From positions 372,001 through 436,000 of the forward strand of contig NZ_WEZG01000002.1 of assembly GCF_009176975.1 (NCBI RefSeq): a DNA stretch of 64,000 bases, read 5' to 3'. Below, piece after piece: positions 20,197-29,388 of the stretch; positions within the stretch are counted from its first letter, which is position 1, and every line of letters begins with the position of its first letter. Both the position numbers and the translations under genes were made by a program. Under the pieces are notes generated by a model, which saw only the letters and a list, made by a program, of their open reading frames with translations, made no database searches and was not told the DNA's origin. The DNA is from Aureimonas psammosilenae (GTDB lineage Bacteria > Pseudomonadota > Alphaproteobacteria > Rhizobiales > Rhizobiaceae).

Positions 20197-20297
20197 CGCC
20201 CTGAAAATCCTGGAAGTCTAGACCCGCTGCTCGAACTCGGCTGCGGGTCCATCTTCCGAAATGGGGATGGTGCGGACCTTGCTTAGCTGGAACAAAT

Positions 20298-20316
20298 AAA
20301 GGTGATGTTAACCTTT
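20298..20316. promoter_or_regulatory. Inverted repeat upstream of ParA-like gene
   Basis: AAAGGT and ACCTTT form a perfect 6-bp inverted repeat around GATGTTA, in the 130-bp intergenic region 20197-20326 between the glutathione-S-transferase end and the ParA-like start. It could be an operator for the ParA-like gene or a weak transcription end for the upstream genes. The function is not known. Confidence 0.3.
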
Positions 20317-20326
20317 TGTCCCACGC

Positions 20327-20926
20327 TCAGACTCTCGATTTGACGGCGTCGAGATCAGGATGGGCGGCCCAGAACTCCTCGTTCCAGCGGGCGAGGCGCG
20401 GATGCTCGGCTTCCCAGCGTCCGGCAAAGCGCAAGGCAAGCCATCCGGTGAGCGCCGCGACGGAAAGGTCGCCGAGCGTCGGCTTCCGCGAAACTTCGCC
20501 GATCAGCGTTTCCAGAACCGCCAGCCCGCGCAAGGCTTTCCGCCATTGCCGATCCGTCCACGCTTCATGGCGCTTTTCTTCCGGCCGGAAGCGGGCCTCG
20601 TAGAGCAGAAGAATGGCGGCATCCGCCACGCCGTCGGCGGTTGCTTCCAGGCGTCTGTCGGCGATCCATTCGGCGTCGGTCTGGGGCACGATTGCGTTGC
20701 CCGATATGCGATCGAAATATTCGCAGATCACCCGGCTGTCGTAGAGCGCGGTTCCGTCGTCCAGAAGAACGGTCGGAATCTTGCCGAGCGGGTTGGCGTC
20801 GAGGAGGTCGGCCGGTTCCGACACGGTGTCGACCACGACCTGTTCGTCGAAGGCGACATCGCAGCGGATCGCGGCCATTCGCACCTTGGCGGAGAAGGGC
20901 GAAGCGGGAGCGTGGAGAAGGCGCAT
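20327..20926 (-). CDS. Glutathione S-transferase family protein
   Basis: GST-fold protein of 199 residues. The N-terminal thioredoxin-like domain has LLHAPASPFSAKVRMAA (a Ser at the usual catalytic position), NPLGKIPTVLLDDG and the cis-Pro/SRVICEYFD block that binds glutathione; a helical C-terminal domain follows with PTLGDLSVAALTGWL. The start at 20926 lies 4 nt after the stop of the upstream secreted-protein gene, so the two are probably cotranscribed. The substrate is unknown. Confidence 0.9.
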   Translation of the reverse strand: MRLLHAPASPFSAKVRMAAIRCDVAFDEQVVVDTVSEPADLLDANPLGKIPTVLLDDGTALYDSRVICEYFDRISGNAIVPQTDAEWIADRRLEATADGVADAAILLLYEARFRPEEKRHEAWTDRQWRKALRGLAVLETLIGEVSRKPTLGDLSVAALTGWLALRFAGRWEAEHPRLARWNEEFWAAHPDLDAVKSRV

Positions 20927-20930
20927 CCGA

Positions 20931-21380
20931 TCAGAAACGACGCAGCGACGAGCAGTTCGCCCCGTAGATGTACCAGCGGTCGAGGCCGAGCACGCAGCCT
21001 TCCGCCTTCCAGCCGAAGGACGCGTAGCCCTGCGGATAGGACACACGGTAATAGACCGTGTGCCGCTGGTTGTCCGACAGCATCACGCTTCCCTGGCAGT
21101 AGCGCCGCTCGATCGAGGCGTTGTCGGTGCGGGGGAAGAAAGCCTTTTCCGCGAGATTGGAGAACTCGGCGACGGTGACGTCCGACTGGAGCATGTGAAC
21201 CGCGCCGTGCTCGAACTGGTCCTCGACCTGTCCGAGAACCCGCGGATCGTTGCAGGCCGGGACGATGCCCTCGACCGACTGGGGCGCGGGGCTTTCCCGC
21301 AGGTAGTCCGCCGCCTTGGCGCCGGAGAACGGTGCGCCGGCCAAGGTGGCGGCAAGAACGAGGCTGTGCAGAATGCGCAT
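20931..21380 (-). CDS. Secreted protein of unknown function
   Basis: The 149-residue product starts with a clear Sec signal peptide (MRILHSLVLAATLAGAP, likely cleavage after AKA), so it is periplasmic. The mature part has four cysteines (PACNDP, RRYCQGS, EGCVLG, GANCSS), which could form two disulfides, and many aromatic residues (YYRVSYPQGYASFGW). No known domain is recognised. An in-frame start at 21413 would add eleven basic residues and is less likely. It precedes the GST gene with a 4-nt gap. Confidence 0.72.
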   Translation of the reverse strand: MRILHSLVLAATLAGAPFSGAKAADYLRESPAPQSVEGIVPACNDPRVLGQVEDQFEHGAVHMLQSDVTVAEFSNLAEKAFFPRTDNASIERRYCQGSVMLSDNQRHTVYYRVSYPQGYASFGWKAEGCVLGLDRWYIYGANCSSLRRF

Positions 21381-21423
21381 CGCGCGGCGACTCCGGACAA
21401 AACGCTGCCGCATGAAAATTCGC

Positions 21424-21447
21424 GGCCCTTAACGCAGTGTTAGGGCC
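21424..21447 (-). terminator. Weak hairpin after rlmJ
   Basis: GGCCCT and AGGGCC arms with interrupted pairing between them, overlapping the rlmJ stop, followed on the minus strand by GCGAATTTT. A weak terminator is possible. The same DNA carries an imperfect CtrA-like TTAA-N7-TTAG. Confidence 0.35.
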
Positions 21448-22279
21448 GCTCTGCCGTGATCGCAACGACTTGGGCCGAGGCGCGACCGCTTTTTCCCAAG
21501 GGTTGTTCCAGAATTGCCATGATTCGCGTCGCTTTTTCCGCGAAAGTGTAGGGCGGGTTCACCACTGCCAGCCCCGTGCCGACCAGCCGATCGACATCCG
21601 TCGCGAAGGGCTCGCGCATGAATTCGGCGGCGCAGATGTTGGGAATCTCCGTTTGCGCCAGTTCGGCATGCAGCCTGTCTCGGTCGGCGCGGCGCTTGAT
21701 CGGATACCAGATCGCGTAGATGCCGCCCGGCCAGCGCCGATGGGCCGCCGCCAGCCGATCCGCGATCCGCTCGATCTCGTTCACCTCCTCGAAGGGCGGG
21801 TCGATCAGCACCAGCCCGCGCTTTTCCTTCGGCGGCAGATGGGCGTTCAGCGCCAGCCAGCCGTCGAGCGCGAAGGTCTTCACTTGGACATCGCCGGCGA
21901 AAAGGCCGGCCAGCCGCTCGGCATCGGCGGGATGCAACTCGTAGACCGACAACCGGTCCTGGCGCCGAAGAAGACGGCGCGCGATGAGAGGGGAGCCGGG
22001 ATAGGCGTCCACGCCTTCGCCGGTCGCGAGGCGAATGTAGTCGGCAAGCTCGGGAGCCGTGGCCGCAGGGGAAGACAGAAGCGCGTCGATGCCTTCCAGA
22101 TATTCGCCGGTGCGCCGCGCCTCGTCGGCGGACAGGTCGTAGCGTCCGATGCCGGCATGGGTGTCGATCACCCTGAACGGCTTTTCCTTCCTCTTCAGGT
22201 ATTCCACGATCTCCACGAGAAGAGCGTGCTTGACGACATCGGCGAAGTTGCCGGCGTGAAAGGCGTGGCGGTAGTTCAA
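21440..22279 (-). CDS. rlmJ: 23S rRNA (A2030-N6)-methyltransferase RlmJ
   Basis: SAM-dependent methyltransferase acting on 23S rRNA A2030. The 279-residue protein has the diagnostic N-terminus MNYRHAFHAGNFADVVKHAL, VIDTHAGIGRYDL as SAM motif I and LVLIDPPFEE, the DPPF catalytic motif. It is divergent from the Old Yellow Enzyme gene, with 122 nt between starts. Confidence 0.93.
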   Translation of the reverse strand: MNYRHAFHAGNFADVVKHALLVEIVEYLKRKEKPFRVIDTHAGIGRYDLSADEARRTGEYLEGIDALLSSPAATAPELADYIRLATGEGVDAYPGSPLIARRLLRRQDRLSVYELHPADAERLAGLFAGDVQVKTFALDGWLALNAHLPPKEKRGLVLIDPPFEEVNEIERIADRLAAAHRRWPGGIYAIWYPIKRRADRDRLHAELAQTEIPNICAAEFMREPFATDVDRLVGTGLAVVNPPYTFAEKATRIMAILEQPLGKSGRASAQVVAITAERP

Positions 22280-22401
22280 AGTGGTTTTCCCGGCGAACGG
22301 ATCGTTCCGCGCGTTTGTCGCTGCATTGCGGAAGAAGCTCCCTATCTATGGCGGACGGCGCCGCCGGCCGGTCGTCCGTATCAGAATTCAAGGAGCCCTT
22401 C

Positions 22402-23514
22402 ATGGCCCAGTCGAAACTGTTCGAGCCCTTCGATCTCGGACCCATCCACCTTCGGAATCGTGCCGTGATGGCCCCGCTGACCCGCTCGCGCGCGAGTTCG
22501 GACGGCGTTCCGAAGGAGATGCATGTCGAATATTACCGCCAGCGGGCGGGCGCCGGTCTCATCATCGCGGAGGCCACCAACATCACGGAGGAAGGGCGCG
22601 GCTATGCCTGGACGCCCGGAATCTATTCCGACGAACAGGTGACGGCGTGGAAGAAGGTGACGGACGCCGTTCACGCCGAGGGCGGCCGGATCGTGCTCCA
22701 GCTCTGGCATGTCGGGCGCATCTCGCATCCCGATCTTCAACCGAACGGCGGGCTGCCCGTCGCGCCCTCCGCCGTGAAGCCATCCGGCAAGGCCTTCACG
22801 GAAGAAGGCTTCAAGGATCATGTCGAGCCGCGAGCCCTGGAGGAAGCCGAGTTTCCGCGCCTGATCCAGGATTACGTGAAGGCGACGCGCAATGCCCGCG
22901 CGGCCGGCTTCGACGGCGTCGAGGTCCATTCGGCGAACGGCTACCTTCTGGACCAGTTCCTGCGCGACGGCACCAACAAGCGCACCGACCGCTATGGCGG
23001 CTCGGTGGAGAACCGGATGCGCCTGCCGCTCGAAGTCGTGGATGCCGTGGTCGGCGCCTGGAACAAGGAGCATGTCGGCATCCGCATCTCGCCGGTGACG
23101 GTGATGGGCGGCTCCAGCGAAAGCGATCAGCAGGGCGTCTTCAACACCTATGTCGAGGAGCTTTCGAAGCGTGGTCTGGCTTATCTCCACGTCATCGAGG
23201 GCCAGACGCAGGGCGACCGCGCCAAGGACGGCTTCGACTACGACGCGCTGCGCCAGCGCTTCGACGGGCCCTACATGGGCAACAACGAATATGACTTCGA
23301 CCTCGCGATCCGGCGTCTGGACGAGGGCAAGGTCGATCTCGTGTGCTTCGGGCGGCCCTTCATCGCCAATCCCGATCTCGTCACGCGCCTGCGCCTCGGC
23401 GCGCCGCTGGCCGAGGCCAACAAGGACACGTTCTATGGCGGCGACGAGCGCGGCTACACCGACTATCCGGCCCTGACGCCGGAGGAGAAGGCCCGCTACG
23501 TGCAGGCCGCCTGA
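22402..23514 (+). CDS. Old Yellow Enzyme family ene-reductase
   Basis: FMN-dependent NADPH ene-reductase of the NemA/XenB type, reducing activated alkenes or nitro-esters. The 370-residue TIM-barrel protein has PLTRSRA near the N-terminus, the substrate-binding H176/N179 pair in VHSANGYLLDQFLR, and DRYGGSVENRMRLPLEV. The ATG at 22402 follows AAGGAG. The physiological substrate is unknown; such enzymes often respond to electrophile stress. A stable GC-rich hairpin follows the stop. Confidence 0.93.
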   Translation: MAQSKLFEPFDLGPIHLRNRAVMAPLTRSRASSDGVPKEMHVEYYRQRAGAGLIIAEATNITEEGRGYAWTPGIYSDEQVTAWKKVTDAVHAEGGRIVLQLWHVGRISHPDLQPNGGLPVAPSAVKPSGKAFTEEGFKDHVEPRALEEAEFPRLIQDYVKATRNARAAGFDGVEVHSANGYLLDQFLRDGTNKRTDRYGGSVENRMRLPLEVVDAVVGAWNKEHVGIRISPVTVMGGSSESDQQGVFNTYVEELSKRGLAYLHVIEGQTQGDRAKDGFDYDALRQRFDGPYMGNNEYDFDLAIRRLDEGKVDLVCFGRPFIANPDLVTRLRLGAPLAEANKDTFYGGDERGYTDYPALTPEEKARYVQAA

Positions 23515-23522
23515 GAGCAAGC

Positions 23523-23552
23523 GGCGAGGGGCGGGCGATCCCGCCCTTCGCC
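23523..23552 (+). terminator. GC-rich hairpin after the ene-reductase
   Basis: A 13-bp stem (one G-T pair) GGCGAGGGGCGGG with CCCGCCCTTCGCC around a CGAT loop, 8 nt after the stop. There is no T-run after it, so it may stabilise the 3' end or stop transcription inefficiently before the molybdopterin oxidoreductase gene. Confidence 0.5.
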
Positions 23553-23614
23553 GATCCAAGGCATCGCCGGAATGAATTTGGGGCGGCGGCCGGTCGGGTG
23601 TATGCCGAGGAGCC

Positions 23615-25723
23615 ATGAACCAGCTTCTTCCCATCCGCACCGGCCACAGCGCTTGTCCGCACGACTGTCCCTCGACATGCGCGCTCGATGTCGAGATCCT
23701 CGGCCCGAACACGGTCGGCCGCCTGCGCGGCGCGAAGGACAACAGCTACACGGCCGGCGTCATCTGCGCGAAGGTCGCCCGCTATGCCGAGCGCATCCAT
23801 TCACCGAACCGCCTTCTGCAACCGCTTCAGCGCGTCGGCGCGAAGGGAAGCGGCGAATGGCGGGAGATCGGCTGGGACGATGCTCTCGATCTCGTCGCCG
23901 AGAAATTCGTGGCAGCCGAACAGCGGCACGGCGCGGAAAGCGTCTGGCCTTACTTCTATGCCGGCACGATGGGGCTGGTGCAGCGCGACGGCATCAACCG
24001 GCTGCGCCATGCCAAACGCTATTCCAACCAGTTCGACACGATCTGCACCAACATGGCCTGGACGGGTTGGTTCGTCGGCACCGGGCGGCTGACGGGCGTC
24101 GACCCGCGCGAGATGGCTGCATCCGATTGCGTGGTGATCTGGGGCACGAACGCGGTGGCGACGCAGGTCAACGTGATGACCCACGCTGTGGAAGCGCGGC
24201 GCAAGCGTGGCGCGGTCATCGTCGCGATCGACATCTACGACAACGCCACGATGGCTCAGGCCGATCTCGCCCTGAAGCTGCGACCCGGCACGGACGGCGC
24301 GCTCGCCGCCGCGCTGATGCATGTCGCCTTCCGCGACGGGACAGCCGACCGCGCCTATATGGCGCGCTACACGGACGATCCGGCCGGGCTCGAAGCGCAT
24401 CTGGGGAGCCGAACGCCGGAATGGGCGGCGGCGATCACGGGTCTTTCTGTTGGCCAGATCGAAGAGTTCGCGGGGCTGATCGGCCGCACGCCCCGCACCT
24501 TCTTTCGTCTCGGCTACGGCTTCACCCGCCAGCGCAACGGCGCGCCGGCCATGCACGCGGCCCTTTCGGTGCCCGCCGTCTACGGCCATTGGCAACATGA
24601 AGGCGGCGGCGCCTTCCACACCAATTCCGACATCTTCGGTCTCGACAAGAGCCTCATCATGGGCACGGCGATGCGCGATCCGTCCGTGCGCTTTCTCGAC
24701 CAGTCGCGGATCGGCAAGGTGTTGACCGGCGACCGCGAGGCCCTATCCGATGGGCCGCCGGTGACGGCGATGATCGTGCAGAACACCAACCCCGCCAATG
24801 TCGCGCCCGAACAGCGGCTGGTGCGCCAGGGTTTCCTGCGGGACGATCTCTTCACCTGCGTCCACGAGCAGTTCATGACGGACACGGCAAAGCTCGCCGA
24901 TCTCGTGGTGCCGGCCACCATGTTTCTGGAGCACGACGACATCTATCGCGGTGGCGGGCAGAACCACATCACGCTCGGCCCCAAGCTGGTCGATGCGCCG
25001 GAAGGGGTGCGCTCCAACCATTTCGTCGTGGAGGAACTGGCCAAGCGCCTCGGCGTCGCCGACCGGCCGGGCTTTGGTCTCAGCGAGCGCGATCTCGTGG
25101 ACGACATGCTACGCCGCTCGAACCGGGGAACGCTCGAAAGTATCGAGGAAGGCCGCTGGATCGACTGCCAGCCGGAGTTCGAGCGCGCGCATTATCTCGA
25201 CGGCTTCGGCTGGGCCGACAAGCGCTTCCGCTTCCGGCCCGACTGGAACGGCGCGGCGCTCGGACCGAACACGCCGCCGAACTCGCTCGGGCCTCAGGGG
25301 CCGGTCGCAGGTCTGCCTGAATGGCCGGACCACGCGGCGCTGAACGAGGTGGAGGACGCCGAGCACCCATTCAAGCTCGCCACATCGCCGGCGCGCCAGT
25401 TCCTCAACTCGACCTTTTCGGAAACCGCCGGCTCACGTTCGCGCGAACGGCGGCCCGAACTCATGGTGCATCCCGACGACGCTTCGCGCCTTCATCTCGC
25501 CGACGAGACGGTTGTGACGATCGGCAATCACCGGGGCGAGGTGCGTCTACACGCCAAGGTCACGGACAGCGTACGCTCCGGCGTCGTGATCCACGAAGGG
25601 CTTTGGGGCAATTCGGACTTTCTCGACGGGGAGGGCATCAACACCCTCGTCGGCTCCGACCCCGTCGCCCCCTGCGGCGGCGCGGCGTTCCACGACACGA
25701 AGGTCTGGGTGCGGGCGGGGTGA
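23615..25723 (+). CDS. Molybdopterin-dependent oxidoreductase with 4Fe-4S site
   Basis: Member of the DMSO-reductase/formate-dehydrogenase superfamily binding Mo-bis-MGD. In 702 residues the N-terminal 4Fe-4S motif is C14-x3-C18-x3-C22 plus C51 (ACPHDCPSTC ... VICAKV). The central MGD-binding region (WGTNAVATQ, LKLRPGTDGALAAAL) and the C-terminal dinucleotide-binding domain (MVHPDDASRLHLADET) are intact. There is no Tat signal, so it is cytoplasmic. The substrate and electron partner are unknown; no partner subunit is adjacent. moaDE lie about 4 kb upstream on the same strand. Confidence 0.9.
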   Translation: MNQLLPIRTGHSACPHDCPSTCALDVEILGPNTVGRLRGAKDNSYTAGVICAKVARYAERIHSPNRLLQPLQRVGAKGSGEWREIGWDDALDLVAEKFVAAEQRHGAESVWPYFYAGTMGLVQRDGINRLRHAKRYSNQFDTICTNMAWTGWFVGTGRLTGVDPREMAASDCVVIWGTNAVATQVNVMTHAVEARRKRGAVIVAIDIYDNATMAQADLALKLRPGTDGALAAALMHVAFRDGTADRAYMARYTDDPAGLEAHLGSRTPEWAAAITGLSVGQIEEFAGLIGRTPRTFFRLGYGFTRQRNGAPAMHAALSVPAVYGHWQHEGGGAFHTNSDIFGLDKSLIMGTAMRDPSVRFLDQSRIGKVLTGDREALSDGPPVTAMIVQNTNPANVAPEQRLVRQGFLRDDLFTCVHEQFMTDTAKLADLVVPATMFLEHDDIYRGGGQNHITLGPKLVDAPEGVRSNHFVVEELAKRLGVADRPGFGLSERDLVDDMLRRSNRGTLESIEEGRWIDCQPEFERAHYLDGFGWADKRFRFRPDWNGAALGPNTPPNSLGPQGPVAGLPEWPDHAALNEVEDAEHPFKLATSPARQFLNSTFSETAGSRSRERRPELMVHPDDASRLHLADETVVTIGNHRGEVRLHAKVTDSVRSGVVIHEGLWGNSDFLDGEGINTLVGSDPVAPCGGAAFHDTKVWVRAG

Positions 25724-25794
25724 CGGCCGTTGTTCGATTGGCGGCCGGCTGAGGCATCGGTTAGATTGAAGTCGGGAACGAGGGAGCCGGTAGA

Positions 25795-26058
25795 ATGGCG
25801 ACGGTTGAGCTAGGGGATCGCTACGAAGCCTGGATCGCTCAGCTTTTGCGGAGCGGTCGCTTCACGACGCGTAATGCCGTTTTGCGTGAAGGTCTGCGGC
25901 TTCTCGAACAACAGGAAGAGGCGCGCCGGACGCGGATCGATGATTTGCGGGGTGTGATCCGTGAAGGCGATGAGAGCGGGCCAGCCGAACCGCTCGATCT
26001 CGACTCCATCCGGGCGGAAGCGCGAAAAAGCACGAGGAACGGATCGAGCGACCAGTGA
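25795..26058 (+). CDS. parD: ParD-type antitoxin
   Basis: Ribbon-helix-helix antitoxin of 87 residues: VELGDRYEAWIAQLLRSGRF then TTRNAVLREGLRLLEQQE, the standard ParD DNA-binding half, with a C-terminal toxin-wrapping tail (LDLDSIRAEARKS). RBS GGGAG lies upstream. The stop overlaps the parE GTG start as GTGA. Confidence 0.9.
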   Translation: MATVELGDRYEAWIAQLLRSGRFTTRNAVLREGLRLLEQQEEARRTRIDDLRGVIREGDESGPAEPLDLDSIRAEARKSTRNGSSDQ

Positions 26059-26351
26059 CGCTGGCTATTCTCCGCCGGCCGAAGGCTCGCGAGGACCTGA
26101 TCGAGATCTGGAGCCGTATCGCCGAAGAAAGCGAGGATGCTGCGGATCGCTTTTTCGATAGGGTCGAAAAGATTCTCGATATGCTCGGCGAGCACCCGCA
26201 AGCGGGTCGCAGCCGATCGGAAATCGACGCCGGATTGCGCAGTTTTCCGGTGGCGAACTACGTCCCGTTCTACCGTCTGGCGGACGACACCTTGATCGTC
26301 ACGCGCGTTATCAGCGGCTATCGGGATCTCGACGGTCTCGATTTGCGCTGA
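26055..26351 (+). CDS. parE: ParE-type RelE-superfamily toxin
   Basis: 98-residue RelE/ParE-fold toxin; characterised ParE members poison DNA gyrase. Visible motifs are RRPKAREDLIEIWSRIAEE at the N-terminus, GEHPQAGRSRSEI, LRSFPVANYVPFYRL and VTRVISGYRDLD, which cover the complete fold. GTG start, coupled to parD. The convergent purN stop is 21 nt away. The actual target is not predictable. Confidence 0.91.
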   Translation: MTLAILRRPKAREDLIEIWSRIAEESEDAADRFFDRVEKILDMLGEHPQAGRSRSEIDAGLRSFPVANYVPFYRLADDTLIVTRVISGYRDLDGLDLR

Positions 26352-26372
26352 CGTTTTTGAAGGTGCTCTATC

Positions 26373-26969
26373 TCAGAGCCTCGCTTCTGTTTCTGCCAAC
26401 AGCACTGCCGCCAACGCCCTTGGATAGAGCTTATGCTCTTCCACCAGCACGCGGGCGGAGAGGGCCTCGGCAGTGTCGCCGGGCAGAACCGGCACGTCGG
26501 CTTGCGCGATCACCGGTCCGGCATCCATTTCAGCGGTGACGAAATGGACGGTGCAGCCGTGGCGCTCTTCGCCCGCCGCGATGGCGCGGGCGTGGGTGTC
26601 GAGGCCGGGGAACTTCGGGAGAAGCGATGGGTGGATGTTGATCATCCGCCCCGCGAAGCGCTCGGTGAAGCCGGGCGACAGAAGCCGCATGAAGCCGGCG
26701 AGGCAGATCACGTCGATTCTCGCATCCTCGATCGCTGCCACGAAAGCAGCCTCGTGTTCGGCCTTGGAGGCATAGGCCTTTCGGGGAAAGGCGCTCGTCG
26801 CGATGCCGTTGTCGGCGGCGAAATGGAGGCCGGCAGCGTCCGCGCGGTCGGAGAGAACCAGCACCACGTCCCCCGGAAAGGCCGGGTTCCGCGCCGCTTC
26901 CACCAGCGCGGCCATGTTGGAGCCGCGCCCGGAGATCAGAACGGCGACGCGCTTTCTGAGGGGTGTCAA
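26373..26969 (-). CDS. purN: Phosphoribosylglycinamide formyltransferase
   Basis: Transfers formyl from 10-formyl-THF to GAR in purine synthesis. The 198-residue protein has [12 protein letters not shown], the catalytic-site blocks [13 protein letters not shown] and [18 protein letters not shown]. The start is a TTG at 26969 ([13 protein letters not shown]) that overlaps the purM stop as TTGA. The open frame continues upstream inside purM but those residues are low-complexity and rejected. Confidence 0.94.
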   Translation of the reverse strand: MTPLRKRVAVLISGRGSNMAALVEAARNPAFPGDVVLVLSDRADAAGLHFAADNGIATSAFPRKAYASKAEHEAAFVAAIEDARIDVICLAGFMRLLSPGFTERFAGRMINIHPSLLPKFPGLDTHARAIAAGEERHGCTVHFVTAEMDAGPVIAQADVPVLPGDTAEALSARVLVEEHKLYPRALAAVLLAETEARL

Positions 26970-28033
26970 AGCTTCAGCTCGCCCTGAAAGACCACGCTGC
27001 GATCGGTCCGGTCTATGAGGGTGCCGAGACGCATGACGCTTTCGCCCTCGCGCCGCAGAACCGCTTCGACCTCGTCCGCCGCTTGCGCTCCGACCGCGAC
27101 CACCATGCCGACGCCGCAATTGAAGGTGCGCAGCATCTCGTCCCGCGACACGCCGCCCGTGGCCGCCAGCCAGCGGAAGACCGGTGGGACCTCGATGGCG
27201 CTCATATCGACGCTCGCCGCAAGACCGTCCGGCAGAACGCGCGGGATGTTCTCGACGAAGCCGCCGCCGGTGATATGGGCGAGCGCCTTGACGCCGGCCG
27301 TTTCGCGAATGGCGGCGAGAAGCGGCTTCACATAAATGCGCGTCGGCTCGATCAGAGTTTCGCCCAACGTCCGGCCGCCGGCCTTGAAGGGGGCGGGGGC
27401 GTCATAAGCGGCGCCCGAAAGCTCCACGATGCGCCGCACCAGCGAATAGCCGTTGGAATGGACGCCGGACGAGGCGAGGCCGAGAAGCACGTCGCCGACG
27501 CCAAGGTCGGCGCTCGGCAGAAGCTGGCCGCGTTCGGCTGCACCCACCGCGAAGCCGGCGAGGTCGTAGTCCTTTTCGGCATAAAGGCCCGGCATTTCCG
27601 CCGTTTCGCCGCCGATCAGCGCGCAGCCGGCCAGCCGGCAGCCATCCGCGATGCCCTTGACGATGGCTTCGCCTTGCGCCGGATCGAGCTTGCCGGTGGC
27701 GAAATAATCGAGAAAGAACAGGGGCTCGGCACCCTGCACCACGAGGTCGTTGACGCACATGGCGACGAGATCGATGCCGATCGTGTCGTGAAGGCCGGTA
27801 TCGATGGCGATCTTCAGCTTGGTGCCGACGCCGTCATTGGCCGCGACCAGCACCGGGTCGGTGAAGCCGGCGGCCTTCAGATCGAACAAGCCGCCGAAGC
27901 CGCCGATCTCGCCATCGGCGCCCGGCCGCCGCGTCGCTTTCACATGCGGCTTGATGCGTCGCACGAGTTCGTTGCCGGCGTCGATATCGACACCCGCTTG
28001 CGCATAGGTCAGACCGTTTCGCGTGTCGCTCAT
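26966..28033 (-). CDS. purM: Phosphoribosylformylglycinamidine cyclo-ligase
   Basis: AIR synthetase, closing the imidazole ring with ATP. The 355-residue protein begins [20 protein letters not shown] and has the ATP-binding [10 protein letters not shown] and the [11 protein letters not shown] block. The ATG at 28033 is set by the family N-terminus; an earlier in-frame start adds 45 non-conserved residues. First gene of a purM-purN operon, divergent from perM. Confidence 0.95.
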   Translation of the reverse strand: MSDTRNGLTYAQAGVDIDAGNELVRRIKPHVKATRRPGADGEIGGFGGLFDLKAAGFTDPVLVAANDGVGTKLKIAIDTGLHDTIGIDLVAMCVNDLVVQGAEPLFFLDYFATGKLDPAQGEAIVKGIADGCRLAGCALIGGETAEMPGLYAEKDYDLAGFAVGAAERGQLLPSADLGVGDVLLGLASSGVHSNGYSLVRRIVELSGAAYDAPAPFKAGGRTLGETLIEPTRIYVKPLLAAIRETAGVKALAHITGGGFVENIPRVLPDGLAASVDMSAIEVPPVFRWLAATGGVSRDEMLRTFNCGVGMVVAVGAQAADEVEAVLRREGESVMRLGTLIDRTDRSVVFQGELKL

Positions 28034-28200
28034 CGCCGTCTCGCCTGCCGGAACATGGCGCGGGACTGGCATGGAGTGCGCGTTGGGGCAAGAGCCTTCC
28101 TTCACGCGCCCTTGACCCTTTGCCGGCCCGGCCCCTATCTCCACCACCACGCGCGCGGTTCGAAACACGAGCCGCCGGCGCCTTCTTCGGAGAAGCGGAT

Positions 28201-29388
28201 TTGGATACGGCCCATCGCAGCCGCCTTCTGCGCAGGCAGGTTCTGTTCTGGAGCCTGGCGGCGCTCGTTCTCGTCACTCTCCTTTTCGTCTTCTCCTCGA
28301 TCCTCCTGCCCTTCGTCCTGGCGATGTGCCTCGCTTACTTCCTCGACCCGGTGGCGGACGCCTTCGAGCGGCTCGGCCTGTCGCGGCTCATGGCGACACT
28401 GCTGATCCTCGTTCTGTTCGTGGTGTTGCTGGTCGCCTTCGTGCTCGTGGTGGCGCCGGTGATCGCCAGCCAGTTCAACAGCTTCGCGCAAAATCTTCCG
28501 AAATACCTGCAGCAAATTCAAGCACTGGCTGAACAACTTCGCCAAGGCCGCTTCGGCTGGCTTCTCGCCACCGATCAGCAGCGTTTGCAGGAGGATATTT
28601 CCGGCATGGTCGGGCAGGTCAGCAGCGTCGCGACCTCGCTCCTGTCCTCGCTCTGGCGTTCCAGCCTTGCGCTGGTGAACTTCCTGTCGCTCTTCGTGGT
28701 GACGCCGGTGGTCGCCTTTTATCTTCTGCTCGATTGGGACCGGATGATCGCCAAGGTCGATTCCTGGGTGCCGCGCCAGCACCTCCTGACCGTTCGCCGG
28801 CTCGCGCGCGAGATCGACGGGTCGGTGGCGGGCTTCGTGCGCGGGCAGGGCAGCCTTTGCCTGATTCTCGGCAGCTATTACGCCATCGGCCTCAGCCTCA
28901 TCGGCCTGAACTTCGGGCTGCTGATCGGCATGTTCGCGGGGATCATCTCCTTTATCCCCTATGTCGGTTCGCTCACCGGGCTGCTGCTCGCCACCGGCGT
29001 CGCGCTCGTGCAGTTCTCGCCGGACTGGATCTGGGTCGCAGCGACCCTGGCGGTGTTCTTTTCCGGCCAGTTCATCGAAGGCAACATTCTCCAGCCCAAG
29101 CTCGTCGGCGCGTCCGTCGGCCTCCATCCCGTCTGGCTGATGTTCGCGCTCTTTGCCTTCGGCGCCTTGTTCGGCTTCGTCGGGCTCCTGATCGCGGTGC
29201 CGGCGGCGGCGGCCATCGGCGTTCTCGTGCGCTTTGCGATTCAGCAATATCTGGAAAGCGAGATGTTCTTCGGCCGCGTTGCCGAGCCGCTCGATCCGGG
29301 CGTCCAGACGGTGGAGAAAGGTCCGATGCGCACCATGCTGGAAGCCGAGTTCGATCCGCGTGCGGAACCCGGACGGCCCGGCGCATGA
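28201..29388 (+). CDS. AI-2E family (PerM-like) transporter
   Basis: Polytopic membrane protein of the AI-2E/PerM/TqsA family; 395 residues with about eight membrane helices, and the conserved [14 protein letters not shown] and [20 protein letters not shown] blocks. The physiological substrate is unclear for this alphaproteobacterial branch. TTG start at 28201 ([13 protein letters not shown]) is chosen because GGAGAAG lies about 6 nt upstream; the frame is open farther back (28120) without such a site. The stop overlaps hdaA as ATGA, which is conserved context in alphaproteobacteria. Confidence 0.88.
   Translation: MDTAHRSRLLRRQVLFWSLAALVLVTLLFVFSSILLPFVLAMCLAYFLDPVADAFERLGLSRLMATLLILVLFVVLLVAFVLVVAPVIASQFNSFAQNLPKYLQQIQALAEQLRQGRFGWLLATDQQRLQEDISGMVGQVSSVATSLLSSLWRSSLALVNFLSLFVVTPVVAFYLLLDWDRMIAKVDSWVPRQHLLTVRRLAREIDGSVAGFVRGQGSLCLILGSYYAIGLSLIGLNFGLLIGMFAGIISFIPYVGSLTGLLLATGVALVQFSPDWIWVAATLAVFFSGQFIEGNILQPKLVGASVGLHPVWLMFALFAFGALFGFVGLLIAVPAAAAIGVLVRFAIQQYLESEMFFGRVAEPLDPGVQTVEKGPMRTMLEAEFDPRAEPGRPGA

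Noticed and set aside
20305-20312. TTAACC near the ParA-like gene as a CtrA site
   Set aside because: Only one half-site; no second TTAA at seven-base spacing in either direction.
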